Origin: Apostichopus japonicus
Lineage: Eukaryota; Echinodermata; Holothuroidea; Aspidochirotida; Stichopodidae
DNA: 64,000 nucleotides
Direction: 5' to 3'
Assembly (NCBI RefSeq): GCF_037975245.1
Contig: NC_092562.1
Location: 8,969,001 to 9,033,000 of the forward strand
Part shown: piece after piece, positions 43,508 to 56,693 of the stretch
How positions within the stretch are numbered: position 1 is the stretch's first letter
How the letters are laid out: each line of letters opens with the position of its first letter
Made by a program: the position numbers and the translations under genes
Notes under the pieces: model-generated
What the model was told of the DNA's origin: nothing
Seen by the model: the letters and a program-made list of their open reading frames with translations, nothing else
The model's database searches: none

Positions 43508-46111
43508 ACAAGACGACATTAAGGTGTGATTACATACAGGGTTCAGTGGCAGTTTTGTTTCTATAGTTTTCCCTTTATGTCTTTCTGTTTACACTTTTGC
43601 AAGTAAATACCTCAGCAAATAATGTACATTAAAATACCTTTTATATCCTGCAATTAAATGTCTATCAGATGTGATACTGGTAAAAGACCCGATGAAAGAT
43701 TTACGCAGTTATTGGATTATAAAAATATGGTGCTTGTTCTTTTAGATGTAGGCAAAAGAGAAATTTATTTGAAATGAGAGATAATCTATTATATTCAAAA
43801 ACAAAATCACTATATTGGCAAATTGGGGAACCATCGCCTTCAGTAAATTGATATTTTGGTTCAACTTAGGTAGCATAGTAAATTTAGGTTTATCCCACAG
43901 TTTATTGCCAACAGAGATTTCTTGTCATTGTTTTTTCTTTGTGTCATCAATGATTGACTGAAACTATCAATTCATGAAACATTGCTTTTAAGCAATGACG
44001 ATATTAATATATATATCATTTACTGCTTTTCCTGTCTTGCAGCGGATGTTATCTGTGGTGATCTTTAAAATTTCATTGTTATGACAATTTTGAGCTGTTC
44101 TGTTTTAATTCATTAAAATGACGGATAAGAATTATAACTTTGAAACAAATGTGAGAATGTAGATTACTACCAGCCCAATAAAAATTTCTCGTTTCCCTGC
44201 GAATATTTGTCTCATCTCATCTCTACGATACTTTTTCTGATACTTTAAAATTTAATGAAATCATTTTAAGGAAAATGTAGCAGGATGGAAAATGACCTTG
44301 TCTACATTTATGAACCACCACAACAATGTACTGTGGACAGAGCAGAATAATAATGACACATTTAGGGGGAAAAAATCACTGACAGTCTCTTTGGTACATC
44401 GATTCATGCCAGTCCTACTACAGGTAAAGTAACCTTATTTTAGCTGTCACAAACTTTCTCCTGAAAGGTCTGATTCTTCACCATTTCCTGATGAGTACTC
44501 CATCTTTTGTCTGTTTAAATTTTGACCTGTTCCTTTTTTTTTTGTGGCAACTTGATAAAGAGGTTGAGTAAACCTACAAACTACAGAATGAAAAAAAAAA
44601 AAAAAAAAATTACCTTTGGTCAAAAAATGTTTTGCTTTTTATAGCCATGGTTCACACCATTGACTCCTCAAATACTACAAACAGCTAACTCTGGGAGAGT
44701 AAATGTGTATCCTAAATGGTCTAGAAATGAGGTCTCTTATTTATGGATTGGGATGAATAAAATGATCAAGTCAGAGACCCATTAAGAACTCAATGCAGCG
44801 TTGGTGTTTAATGCTGTTTGTAGTGTAACATTTTCCTTGACGTGAAATTCTGTTGAACAAATTTTGAAGTTTGCATAAATGTCATTTGTTGATGACAGAT
44901 ATATTATAAAACCAGAGGAAGTCTGGCTATTACAAAATGAACAACTTATCAGATCCAGCGATTGAGCAAGTCTGCAGTACCGATGTAAATGCAGTTACAG
45001 TAGTGTCCTCCTTTGGGGGGAGGGGGGGGGTGATATTTACAAAAACTTGGTTTTGGGGGAGATAAAAAAAGGAATATTTTATTATACCCTCCTCCTGAAA
45101 CTGGTGTCTCTGATATAATTGGGATTTTACTAAAAAAAGGTAGGATTTTAAATCCCAAGGAAAGATTACAAAAGAAACATGAAATGCTTGATTAACTTCA
45201 CATGATTTATTGAAATATTCTCACAAAGATATTGCAGATAAAATGTATAAGTTTCCTACACAGAGTAACGAAAAAGAAGAAGAAGAAAAAAACATGATCA
45301 AAAAAAGGAAGTAAAACAGAACAGGACAGCACAAATGAAACACGAGAACTCAACTTAAAGAACTCAACTTAAAAGGGACTCTTACTGAAATAGTTGGCTA
45401 TCTTAGTTGGTTTGCCATATTTATAGCATTTTAATTAAACCTTTTTGTTTTAAACCTCCTCATCTATTAGTTGCTTTGACTGCAAGCAAACAATGAAGAA
45501 GACGAAAAGGAAAGAAAAGCCTATTAATAGACAAATTCCTTGAAGCAAAGAGGGAAGTTTGTTTGCATTTATTTAAATCATCTCCGAACATGATTTCAAA
45601 CATTCCTGTGATCTATCACATGACAATGATCTACTGCAAAGTATGTTTGTCTTTTAGACAGAAAACTGGAAACTGTCTACTCACAAAGCATAGCAGCCAA
45701 CCCCCCCCCACCCACGCCCCTCAACCCCTGCCCTTCCAAACCTTGTCTTTCACCCCACTCAAAATGTGACCTTTCTGTGATGAAGTAATCCTTGGCATTT
45801 AACAAGGTTCTAGTGATTGATTATAGACAACTTACACTTTCCTTTCACTTCATTAACATTTCAGAGATTTCGAGTAAAAATTAAATTGAAACAAACAAAC
45901 GAAGAAGATTAGTGATAAGAAAAAAAAGAAAAAAAAAACCCAACTTCAACAGACAAGCACATTGTATGTAAGACAATTCAAGAAGATACTTCGTGCATAG
46001 AAAGTAGTATTGCTCTGATATCTTGAATATTGAACGGTCAACGGAATACTAAAAGAGATAGAAAAAAAAGAAGTTGAAAGGCTTCTAGGATCGGTCCTCT
46101 GCATGTGGCTT
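43508..46111. other. Intergenic, includes presumed TXNDC12 3' UTR
   Basis: No gene supported. Poly-A run near 44590, G-run near 45020. On the minus strand an AATAAA at about 45208-45213 is a plausible TXNDC12 polyadenylation signal about 0.9 kb past its stop codon. Confidence 0.4.
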
Positions 46112-46173
46112 TCACAATTCGTCTGTTTTGGTTCCTTTAAAATGTGCGAGTGCCTCCCTCATGGAAAGAACGA
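46112..46173 (-). CDS. TXNDC12: TXNDC12 exon 6 (ER-retrieval tail)
   Basis: Acceptor TTGTAG after a pyrimidine-rich tract; TGA at 46114-46112. Encodes [19 protein letters not shown]. Length, helix-like MREAL segment and KDEL-type ending all match the last exon of the family. Confidence 0.92.
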
Positions 46174-49100
46174 CTACAAGATATAACGAAAGATAAGAGG
46201 AAAGAGGAGAAATGACAAACCAAGTATATTAAATGGGACAGTTGGGTGGGGGAGTGGGAGGGGAGTGGGGTGAGGCGAGGCGAGAAGGTGACTGTATCTT
46301 TTGAAAGATTTTCTTGTGTTCCTGCATGTATGTAAGACAGCCAATGTTTATCAATGCACGAAAAACACAAGGTCAAACTAGTCAAAGCACCATCGGGACT
46401 TTAGACGTAATTGAGAGATGAAATTCTACGTACAGCCGTTTTGTCAAAAGCTCTGAGTTTGATCTTGTTTAAATATACAATCGTAGTGCTTGTATGAACA
46501 GAAACTGCTATACCACTTTGTACAGCTACTTTTCACAGTATAGCAGTTTGACCATTTTGAATAGCATTTTGCCGTGTAAAACCGGATAAAAGATTATCAG
46601 CAAGTATACAGTTGCAGTATAAACAACATCCACAAAACAGAGTAGTAAGTCTTTTGTTGCAAAGTAAACTGGTAAATGACATTCATGTTTCACCTTGCAT
46701 GCATTGAAACTGTAAAATGCTGTTGAAAATGACATTTTGGTTACTTGGGTTGTGTGGTCATAGACGATGGCCTGTTACAGGGACTGGTGACCTAGGCAAC
46801 GTCACCTTACTATATAAATCACAAAAGTATGGTAATTCTACATGTAAGTCAATGTTTTGCTGGACTATCCACACCCACTCCTCCTCTGCCCTGCCCCACG
46901 TCCTCCACCCCTCTTGGACATGTTCAAAGCACTGATGAGCATCATATTTTGGGTATTCCTTAACTCAATACTCTGTCTCCTATCTGACCCACCAACTCAC
47001 AATCTTCACAAGGACAGACTTTGTTGAATCACACACAGATTTATGTCAACATAGAACCAGAAGCTGCCACTTTGTTAAGTATATTAGTTTCGTTAGTAGT
47101 AGTGGAGAAACAAATCTGGAGGAAACAAAACTACGAAAACATCAGATTTCTTAGTTTTTCACGGCGACCGAGTTTTGCCCCGATAGTTAAGGCATGTTGA
47201 CAGAATTGTGCTATTAGTGCATCAGGTTTTGATCTCTAAACTTCACCACGTTATAAATGCTGAAAATGACAGCAGACTGTGTTTATCAATCATCTGTGGG
47301 TACAAAGTGGGTTTAATATTATAAAACTGTAACATTAATCAATAAAGCTGCTAAATGCGAATTTTCAGCAATATATGCTGTCCAATACAGAGGTTTTTGT
47401 TTGACTTGGATCTGGTAAATTTCACAAATCAAGTCTGAGTGAGTATGACCCCAGCTACAGTGGGCACCAGCTCAATCGCTACGCACTGCGATGGGAAACC
47501 CAACTCCTGTAAGTTTGTTCTATAATACAGTATGTTTAGGTATTAAGTTAACCTCCATGTTGATGGTGAACTGTTCTCAACAAGTTACTTCTAGTCTGCA
47601 AGATACTCTAGTGCTAGAAGAGTCACCTTTATATTAAAGGAGATTCAAACCCAATCATTATTATTGGTCCATGAGGTTCAGATAATTGTCACAAACTACT
47701 TCCCCAAACAGCTATGAGAAACCTCATTCCATTGGAAAGATTTTATCATTTTTCACACACACAAGGCCGAAGACTTGATCAAGTCCATATATATATATCA
47801 CATTGTCGAGCCATATTTGCTTCAATTCTTTGATATTTCCTTTATTTATTACGATGTTTACTTCTGTAATGGAGATGGGATTTGCCATATCTAAAATCTA
47901 AAATATTGAACATCTTGAAATATGACCACCTAATGATGTTATTAGTGTCAACACTGTCAACATTATTGTCAACATTATACCACAACAATCAACAAAAACA
48001 GCAACAAAGAGAAAGTAAAAGTGGTCAGTCGGCTCCTTGTGGCATGATGACATCACAGATTAACAAAATCACAGCTAACAGACACAAACTTTTGACGAGG
48101 ATATCTTCCATACGAAACAAGAGTTTTCTCAGCTGTTTGGTGGGGGAGTGTGGGTGGGAGAGAGGAATGGGGGGGAGGGTGTTCTTCACAATGATCTCTA
48201 TCATACAGTATATGCTAAAGATGATTGTTTGGGTTGGTTGTGTCTCCTTTATAATTGCATCATTGGTCAGTAACTTGACCTTTCAGTTTTATACATACCT
48301 TGGCTTGCTTCAGAGTAATAATACTTGTATTTAGGATTTCCAGACTTGTTCTTAATTTGTTCTTGCACTGTCCCATCAGGACTTAAAAATAGAATTCTAG
48401 GAATGTAGCCTCCATCAGGGGTGTACTGAGGGTCTGATGGTTCCTCTGCATCCTGTCAATATGCAGTGAAAAATGGGAGACAAAAATTAGTCACCTTGAC
48501 ATGTTAAGTGTGAAATAAATAGTTCCTGTCAGTGTATAATAAATATAGTACATGTGCATAGTACATGTGCATTTTACATGTTAATTGTACATGTGCATTG
48601 TTCATGTGCATTGTACATGTGCAAAGTACATGTGCATAATACATGTACATATTACATGTGCATGGTACATGTGCATAGTACTGTACTTGAGCATTGTACA
48701 TGTGCAAAGTATATGTGCATTGGTGTACATGTGCATTGTACATGTGCATAGACCATGTGCATAGTACATGTGCATAGTACATGTGCATTTTACATGTGCA
48801 TAGTGTACAAGTGCACATGGGCGGCGATCATGGGGGGACGGGAGGACATGTCCCCCCCAATATTTTAGGTGGGGGATATAGTATCTAATATCCCCCCCAA
48901 TATTTGTTGGCATAGTTTTTTTTAAGCATATGTTTCGTATTTTTTTATGATATCGCTAGTAATTTCAAAAATAGAAAATGCTTAGATGCAACTTACAAGG
49001 CCTGGGAAGTGCCATTTCCAGCGATCTGGGAGGCATTTTCGGCCAAAATTTTCTTTTGCGCTTTGCGCCAACTTATGGTGGAGCTATGCTTAGAAAGTCT

Positions 49101-52100
49101 GGGTACAAGCTTTGCCCCCCCCCCCCTTGGCATATTCCTCTCAAGGCGCCTTTCTAACCATGTCACAATTTGTTACTATATATGACCGAAAGTAGTTTTT
49201 TACTTTTTTTTCGAAATGAATAGCTAGATAGACCGCATCCGTAATGAAATTTGGTTTGCATCTTGTGTATGAGTGTACGTACGTACAATCATATATATGA
49301 TCCACATCGATATGGGTTCACTGGGTTTCCATTTGGCCTGTTTCCTACAAGATTTCTAACCGCAGGTGCGTAGCCAAGGGAGGTGGGGGGAGGGGGTGAA
49401 GGGTGGAGATCGCCCTCCCCGTCGAGCATATTTTTTTGGTATTTTCTATGATATCGAAGTTTTATAGTAGCCGTTATAAGAGGTTTTAATATTTGTACAC
49501 CAATAATTTAGCTGTGTCTGAATTTTCGAAAATTCCTTGACCAACATTCTTCATCATACTTCCCTCTACTTGTGCAATTTTGACCGGTCTGTTAGGGGTT
49601 GAGGTTTTTTTTTCTATATTGGTTGTCCATAGATGAAATTTTGTGCAACATTATGGGTATGTTTTGAAGTGAATTTATTATTCAAATTCTGAACAAATAA
49701 TGGGCTTAAAACCTTGAAAAGTGGGGCTGACGGGTATTGTGGGGCGTTACGTAGAATTACCTACAAAAGCAATGATCCACAGGAGATGCAATGAGGTCGA
49801 ACATGATGTGTGACTGGTGACAATCTTGAAAAAAGGTTATGAATAAAAAAAAAAATATTAGGAAAAACTTGGTTCTCAGGCCAAAGTGTTCATCTGGTTG
49901 GTCATTTTCAAGCCCGAGAAGTGCCATTTCCGGTGATCTGGGAGTCTATCAAAACCAGATTTTTTTTTGTACGCTGCGCGCCAACCAATGGTGGCGCTCC
50001 GCTATGATAGTAATTCGCCTGCATCTAAGCAAGTGCCCCCCCAATATTTGAAACAGATCGCCGCCCCTGCAAGTGCATAGTACATGTGCATGGTGTACAT
50101 GTCATGTGCATGGTGTACATGTGCATGGTGTACATGTGCATAGTGTACATGTGCATAGAACATGTGCATAGTATTGTTGAGTTAGGCACTATGTCAATAA
50201 GAACACAAGAAGCAGCTTCACATCCAGCTGTAGCAAGGCTGAATCAATATCAGACAATGTTATCACTGCAGACCAGCAAAGCCTATTGTGTGAAATGTTG
50301 CGTGCTTATTGACGTATATCATTACTCTTTATTACAACTTTTGTGCATAAAACATCAAACTCTTGCAATTTCTTTACTCTAAATGAAATGTCCCTTCTGT
50401 TACATTAAAACTCGACATAGAAATGTACATTTGAAGTGATGTTTTGTTACACTAAACATTGTGTCTTTTAATATTGCATGCTCCCTATAGGCCACCATAC
50501 AGTAGATTCCTAGTGATTGCCACCTGTCACAGTTGTGAACGACAACAACCATAGTGTTGCTGCTTGGTGTATTAAATGTGTATAATTGAGGTAGAAACAG
50601 ACAGACAAAATTGTATAATATTCAACAGCCTGACTAAAACAGTACTTTGTTCTGGTAGTGTAGTGTGGTGTTGCTACTCCACTGTTAAATTATTAATATT
50701 TCATATCCATAATCTGGTTTACCTAGCAACCTTTTACTCTTTCTAAGAAAGAATGACCAAATCACCGATATAGTCTAAAGTCCAGGGAATGACAGCCCAG
50801 CCACCTCTGTTCACATGTACATGAACCAAACAGATAAATAAGAAGCTGTCAGAAAGTATTACTCAACAGAATGTGACAATAGTATCTCTAATTCACAGTC
50901 TGCCTTGATTTTGCCCGAAACTAAGGATATTATTTGTGACTGAAATTCCCTTAGAATGCAGATCACTAACAGTTTACAAAGTCAAATTTCACTTCACGAT
51001 GAAGCAGTAACACCATCAATGCAACTGATATCAAAAAGCATTTGGGTATAACCTCATTTGGAAAAAAATGGAAAATACCTCCTCACAAAATTAAATAATT
51101 CCCCCCTTCCCCCCCCCCCCAAAAAAAAAAAACCCTCAAAAGTGTGTATTTGGTTCAATTTTAATCTTATCTACAAAACATTCCGTAGTAAAAACTACTA
51201 TCATTCTTGACAATTCAATAGATATTGCAACTTTGTACAGTTGTATTTCAACTGATTCCCAGCAATTCATAAAAAAATGATGCATTACAGTATGTTGTCA
51301 TAATTTACATCTGCTTTTTGAATATTTAATACATGTATTCCTGCGGGTGTACATTTTCAAGAAATAATATCGTTGCGTGTAGTGTTGCAAGCATAGAGAG
51401 ACTGTACATTTTATATAGGAATAGTAATCATAGGAAACATATAGTATACATATATATACAGAATATCATTTACTTCCTCCCTGAAAACATGTCTCTTATT
51501 CCAAACTTCATCTAATGATCATGTACAAACAGAAAGTCACGTCACAGAGACATGGATCTTACCATAAACAAAAGATTAATAGTCGTAAACCAAGATACAG
51601 TATGCCTCGCTTCATACTAGCTTATTAATTATCAATCTACAAGAAATATTGCTTACTAGGAAGTCTTAAGTTAGAGATGTTACCGGCTGGTATGACCGAC
51701 AAGCCTTCAAACTGTTTCTTTAACTATGTTTGTTTAATAATTAATAGAAACTGCAAATCCGTAGGTTGTTTACTTTCAAACTATCGCTCAGGCAAGAGAT
51801 GAAGGAAGAGTTGTTGCTGTATTTCTGTAAGTTTATTAACGAAACTTGTCAATAAAGGAAGCAACAGACCTGTCAAGGTGGTGAAGAAATTGTTTTCAAA
51901 CATATTTCAAAGTACAACATGATTTTAATTTCAGAAATAATCACAGAATTTGGCCCAGTTGTTCAAAATAGAAAGTAAGAGACCTGAATCTTACTACAAA
52001 AGAAAAGTTAACGTCAAAGACTTGCGTGCTTCATTCAGCGGGTTAATAAGCAACCCTAATAAGTACAATACTACTAGGAACGACTAAAATGAAACCTGTA

Positions 52101-55100
52101 GTTTACTGAGACATGATCTTTCAAAGAGGATAAGGCATTAAGTACTTCCAAATTTCAATAAATAATCCCATGTCACTTGAGACGTCCAACATACTCTTTT
52201 TCAATCTTAAATCTTAATTTATCAAGCATTTTAATTTTTCAGTGACCAGAGTATATATGTAGGGCAGGGTATACATGCACTGCAATGCATAGTAAGATGG
52301 GGGGGGGGGGAGGGGTGACACAATACATACTAAAAGGACATCACACATGAATATACACTTTGGGTATAGAATGAATACAAACTTTGTGGCTAAAACTGTC
52401 ATATTTTACAAACCTCAACATTAACCATCACAAATTCTGGACTCATATTTTCAATTGCTAGAGAACTTGCAAACTTTGGTTTCAGCGCTGAAATAAAATA
52501 TATGAAAAGCAAAAAACTATTAATAAATCATCAAATGACTTCACAGCCACACTAACAATGAACATCACACGTAAAACAAAAGTGTTTTACTTTATTATAA
52601 CCTAGTTTCAGGAGTTTTGGTGACAGCGACTTTTAGGTCGCTAGCCTTCAGAAATTCAACTAAACATGTAATTTGCATGTAAAATCAAACTTCTCCACAA
52701 AGTGAGAAAGAAAGGCCAACTACTGTACAGTAGGTCATTTGAAGCATCATATTACTTGAAATCAAAGGCACCCTCCTAGATCTATATTTTTTTTCAACGA
52801 ATGATGGTTAATGAGCAAGTTAATTAAAAAATTTAATGTTACCCTCAACATTTTGTCACCAGACACTTTTCATAACCAGTATGCATGACACGTCGAGACT
52901 ATAAACTGAGAAATCTGCAAAATATATGAATTTCTTTTCGCTCAACTTCCGACTTGCTTTAACCTTCTAAATTTCACAATCTCATTGTTTGAAATGAGCT
53001 TCATTGGAAGTAAACTTTGTTTCTTTTCCACTAACGAATCCCTTCTTGTATGTAAGCTTTCTCTCAATTTGAACATAAAATGAGGTTTAACTCAGGAAAA
53101 CACTAAATCCAGTGAGGGTATACAGTAGGACTTCAATACCATTATTATATTAATATAACGTCACTTTTGTAGTACATCTACACCATAGATCTATGAAAAT
53201 TATTATAAATCAAAGAAAGTAATCAATAACGTCTTCAAATGTGTCCAAAGACAAAACCAGACAGGTTACCTGTTAGTAGCAAAATATAGTGAAAGGGTAG
53301 AATAGTACTGTCAAGCTTTGAAACTGTGATTACAAATTGCCTATTCAAGTCTTATGATAGTATGAAAGCTAAGGAAAGGAGTAACATACAGTATTGTAAC
53401 AATCTGAGAGTTGCTGGTTTTCAATAAGGCAGTTGGTTGTGCATATAATTCACTGAAGGATAGTATCATAGTAAAGTCTACATTGCTTCCTGCCAAATTC
53501 ACTTTAGAGCAGCTTTTTCAAGATAATTCGACAATTTCTCCAAACCGAATAAGTACTTCTTAAAATGAGATTGCAATTAATCAAACTAAGACTACATTTT
53601 GCACCAAATTGTGTGTATTTGAGTGAATAATTAATTGGATTTGATACAATCTGCAATATTTCTTCAGCTGGACACTTTACATACAGTAGTACTGTAACTA
53701 ATACACATGTAAAAGTTCATTTCAATTTAGCATCCTTACTTGAAATAAAAACTTGGTTAACACAGCTAATATCCTGGCTATATTGTTTATACTGTACGGT
53801 TTTATATGTAAAAGCATTGAAAATATATATCACTTTCAAGTACAAGAAAACACATTAAGTTTTAAACTAAGTACTGCATAGTCCTATATTGGTTGGAAAT
53901 GCCAAAAAGATTACTTTGGGAACAAGGTTGCCAAGGAGCAGGGGTTGAAAATGGGGCTGAACATTTTTTTTGTTAGAAATTATCAAGAATTTCATCAGGA
54001 AACTATTATACACTGTACCTGTTTTTATAGGAGATACAGTACAGTATATAAACACAGCTTCAAGTTCAAGGTGGGAGGGTAAAACAGTCTTAAAGATGAA
54101 ATGGTGAAAGTTAAAACTTCTGTTGCATTGGTGCTGGTTTAATATGGAATGGTGTCAGAAAATCAGCTCCCCTCTGTTTATCATATACCATAAAACTGCC
54201 TTAATTGTTTCCAATTGGAGTACAGTGCTATAGGTTAGGGAAATGGAACTGTTAATACACTTTATGAACACTATAACAACACATACACACACTTAGCTAC
54301 TGTACCTTTACAGGCTCCACACCAAGATTTATGAATGACCAGCATCAGAGGTTTATTGCTAGAAACAATGAAGAAAATTGTAAATAATTGACAGCACAAT
54401 ATCTATCACACATATATAATTTGTATCTTTTAGCCCTGACATGATTCTGCATAATTGGGTCAAATATAGCTGATACTGAAAATCATGCATACTATCTAGT
54501 CACTTGAAACCAAAAGTGTGGTGAAGTCAACAAAATTCATGGAATACAGTAGCATACATGAAGTATTGAATGAAAAGTACTGACTATTAAACAGAGACTT
54601 GTTGATTGTAAGACTCAAACGTGGAAATCTTGGTGCTTATTACGACGTCGACGACAGTCTGATGATGGTTCACTGCCAGCTCAATATGATTTTTGTAACC
54701 ATCAAAACTTCCAAAAAGAGAGTCATTTAATATTTACAAAAACATTTGCATTGATATTTATACTTCATTATCACTAAATTCATAAGAAGGAGATTTCTCT
54801 CAGCTTCATAAGACAGACAGTCAAGTGAAGCCAGCTTAATCACAGTGGATCAAATGGTATGCCCAAATCAAAGGTGATTTTTGGTACAAGTTTGATGTCA
54901 ATATGTCATAGCCAAACAAATATGAAATTTGTGTGTGCACAGGTCATGTTTGCTCTTCTTATCTACTGTATTTTTGCTTACAATATGTACAACTTTGTAC
55001 AGCAATTTCTTATCGAAACAATTTTCATATATTCGTTATTAGATATTTTTTTTTATACCTTCATGATACAAACAATGTCAGAGCAACAGAGTTAAAATCC

Positions 55101-56693
55101 TCCATCCTATTGACAGATGTGTAATAAATTCTAATAATCTATAATTATTCTTTATGTGAAACGATAAAAGTACCATTTTGACAGACTTTGATTTGTACTT
55201 GAATTTACTGAAGACGAAAATCAAGTTCCTTACGATGCACAAAAATTTGACTAAAAGTGTCAATCACTGTCTCAAAGTTAACTTGTGCAGAGAAAATCTC
55301 ATGTTGTGCATACATACTACTGTACAGCTAATTATAAGGAAAAACATTCTGAGAAGCAGATCACAATCTGATATAAAATCAAGTAGCTTTTCTCCTGCCA
55401 ACTTTATTTTGGCTGTCCTGTTTTATCCTTGAAAATTTCTGTGTGCCCTCCTACCTCTCGCCATACCAGTGACTAACAAGCCCTGAACATCGCATGAATT
55501 GTTACTGTAGCCTGCACACCTTGCTAAAGTACAACACTTGGTACTTGACTTAAAGGGTGTGATGACTCGAGCAAAAAGAAACTTCTCATGTCGGTAATCT
55601 GACCTAGTTTCGAATGAGGTGTAACAGAAGTGTTAGACACCACCATCGATCACAGAAAATACACACACAGCTTGCTACCGTCGGTAATTAGACACTAGTG
55701 TACAGTCACTACAAACAGCTGCGGTCAATACCCACAGCACAATGTACAAATGATACAGCGATGGACATCTCAGGTCCAGGTAAAGATAACAAGGTACGTA
55801 TCACGTTTCATTACTGTCTGCATTTTGTAGCGACAAGAGAAAAACTTCAATTGCTAGCAACGGAAAGTTAACTTTTTCACAGGGCGGCACACGGTTTGGG
55901 GCGAGTCTTGCCTTTAATATTGAATTCAGTTGCTGCAAGTCCATCTCTTTATGAAAGTGATGAAACTAAAATAATTTATCAAAATTATTAATAATTCCTG
56001 AATAGTCTCCCTGTAATAAGTCTCTGCACCACCACAAACAATATGAGAAATGTAAGTACACAATCACACTCTTTACTTATTTAGGCCTATAGTATTATAA
56101 GTTTTTATTCAATGTTTTTGCATCCACACGTGTTTGTGATTGAAATACCAATAGTTGATATTACGAGAACATTTAAGTATTCATCGGATTAAGTTATTAT
56201 TACTGCAAATTACATACCTTTCCTTTGATAGTGATAAACCTTCATCCAACTTTTTCCAGGCAATATTATCTCCAAATCCTTTATAAGGTTCAAAGAAGAA
56301 ATTCAAAATAGGTTCTACTTCATGTATGAATTAATGGTAGTAATTTTTCAGTAAGAAACAAAATATATAAGTTTCTAAGGAAAAAGAAATGATGTCAATT
56401 GAAATATGCTGCAAAACTGGTCATTGGTTGGAAAGGGGGGGGGGTGAGAATTGACAGACACATCCAGTAGAGGTCAAATTTTGGTGAAAAGTAACATTAC
56501 CGTCATTTAACTAAGTACCATTGCTAATTGAAATTAATTTCTTCCATGCATTACCATAGGCTAAGCTTACTGTAATACAACGTACACAGTACTGAGACCA
56601 TAACTTACCTCTTGCAAGGCTCTCCGCAGACGCCATAGCAAGTCCTCCAAGAGAAATACACACAACAAGAAAACCAAACTCATGTAAAGCCAT
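46112..56693 (-). CDS. TXNDC12: ER thioredoxin-domain protein (TXNDC12 / ERp18-type), six exons, complete
   Basis: Small ER-lumen thiol oxidoreductase that forms or isomerises disulfides in secretory proteins. Six minus-strand exons with canonical splice sites and matching phases give 162 residues (human TXNDC12 has 172). Residues 1-24 form a signal peptide ([18 protein letters not shown]). [14 protein letters not shown] matches GFGDHIHW in the human protein. The active site is Cys62-Gly-Ala-Cys65 in HKSWCGACK, and Pro109 in GGYIPRIL is the cis-proline that faces it. The protein ends in KTDEL, an ER-retrieval signal of the KDEL type. A CGAC site and full length favour TXNDC12 over the related AGR2/AGR3, which usually have CXXS. 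The gene converges with AGL, about 5.4 kb apart. An AATAAA lies on this strand at about 45208-45213, a possible polyadenylation signal. Confidence 0.94.
46174..48298. other. TXNDC12 last intron, nothing recognised
   Basis: No repeat element with clear ends; the open frame at 47882-48334 lacks supporting motifs. Confidence 0.45.
48299..48452 (-). CDS. TXNDC12: TXNDC12 exon 5 (cis-proline)
   Basis: Acceptor TGACAG, donor GTATGT. Encodes [27 protein letters not shown] and [15 protein letters not shown], matching [16 protein letters not shown]...NPSYKYFY. Confidence 0.95.
48545..48815. repeat. ACATGTGCAT-type microsatellite array
   Basis: TACATGTGCATAG-like units repeated about 20 times; continues at 50070-50170 after an inserted element. 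Near-palindromic units make Cys/His/Met-rich frames on both strands that are not genes. Confidence 0.95.
48816..50069. mobile_element. hAT-like element (composite), 1,254 bp, in TXNDC12 intron 4
   Basis: Left end CATGGGCGGCGATC and right end, on the other strand, CAGGGGCGGCGATC. CAAGTGCA occurs on both sides (48808-48815, 50070-50077), an 8-bp duplication within the ACATGTGCAT array. The right-end module GCCATTTCCRGCGATCTGGG is present twice (49010 and 49920) and a second left-type end CAGGTGCGTAGCCAAGGG occurs at about 49364, so a related copy probably inserted into or fused with another. No transposase frame. Confidence 0.75.
50171..52413. other. TXNDC12 intron 4 remainder, nothing recognised
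   Basis: AT-rich; C-run/A-run near 51105-51130 and G-run near 52300. No gene or bounded repeat seen. Confidence 0.45.
52414..52487 (-). CDS. TXNDC12: TXNDC12 exon 4
   Basis: Acceptor TTTCAG, donor GTTTGT. Encodes [15 protein letters not shown] and [10 protein letters not shown], matching ALKPKFAESTEI...NFVMVNLEDEEEP. Confidence 0.94.
52488..54305. other. TXNDC12 intron 3, nothing recognised
   Basis: AT-rich single-copy-looking sequence; no gene or repeat with clear borders. Confidence 0.45.
54306..54358 (-). CDS. TXNDC12: TXNDC12 exon 3 (active site)
   Basis: Acceptor TTCTAG, donor GTACAG. Encodes [18 protein letters not shown] with the CGAC redox motif. Phases fit the exons on both sides. 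Confidence 0.96.
55554..55913 (-). mobile_element. TTAA-flanked MITE, copy 2, in TXNDC12 intron 2
   Basis: 360 bp bounded by TTAA at 55550-55553 and 55914-55917; aligns with 2085-2451 in reverse orientation over its whole length, with small indels. Lies between TXNDC12 exons 2 and 3. Confidence 0.88.
56218..56278 (-). CDS. TXNDC12: TXNDC12 exon 2
   Basis: Acceptor TAAAG, donor GTATGT. Encodes [20 protein letters not shown], the N-terminal motif that distinguishes the TXNDC12/AGR branch of thioredoxins. Confidence 0.92.
56609..56693 (-). CDS. TXNDC12: TXNDC12 exon 1 (signal peptide)
   Basis: ATG at 56693-56691; 28 codons plus one base before donor GTAAGT. Encodes [20 protein letters not shown] followed by ASAESLAR, a typical cleavable signal sequence. 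This is the first ATG of the frame. Confidence 0.9.

Noticed and set aside
48504-48913. Cys/His/Met-rich frames on both strands that resemble metal-binding repeats
   Set aside because: Produced by the near-palindromic ACATGTGCAT microsatellite.
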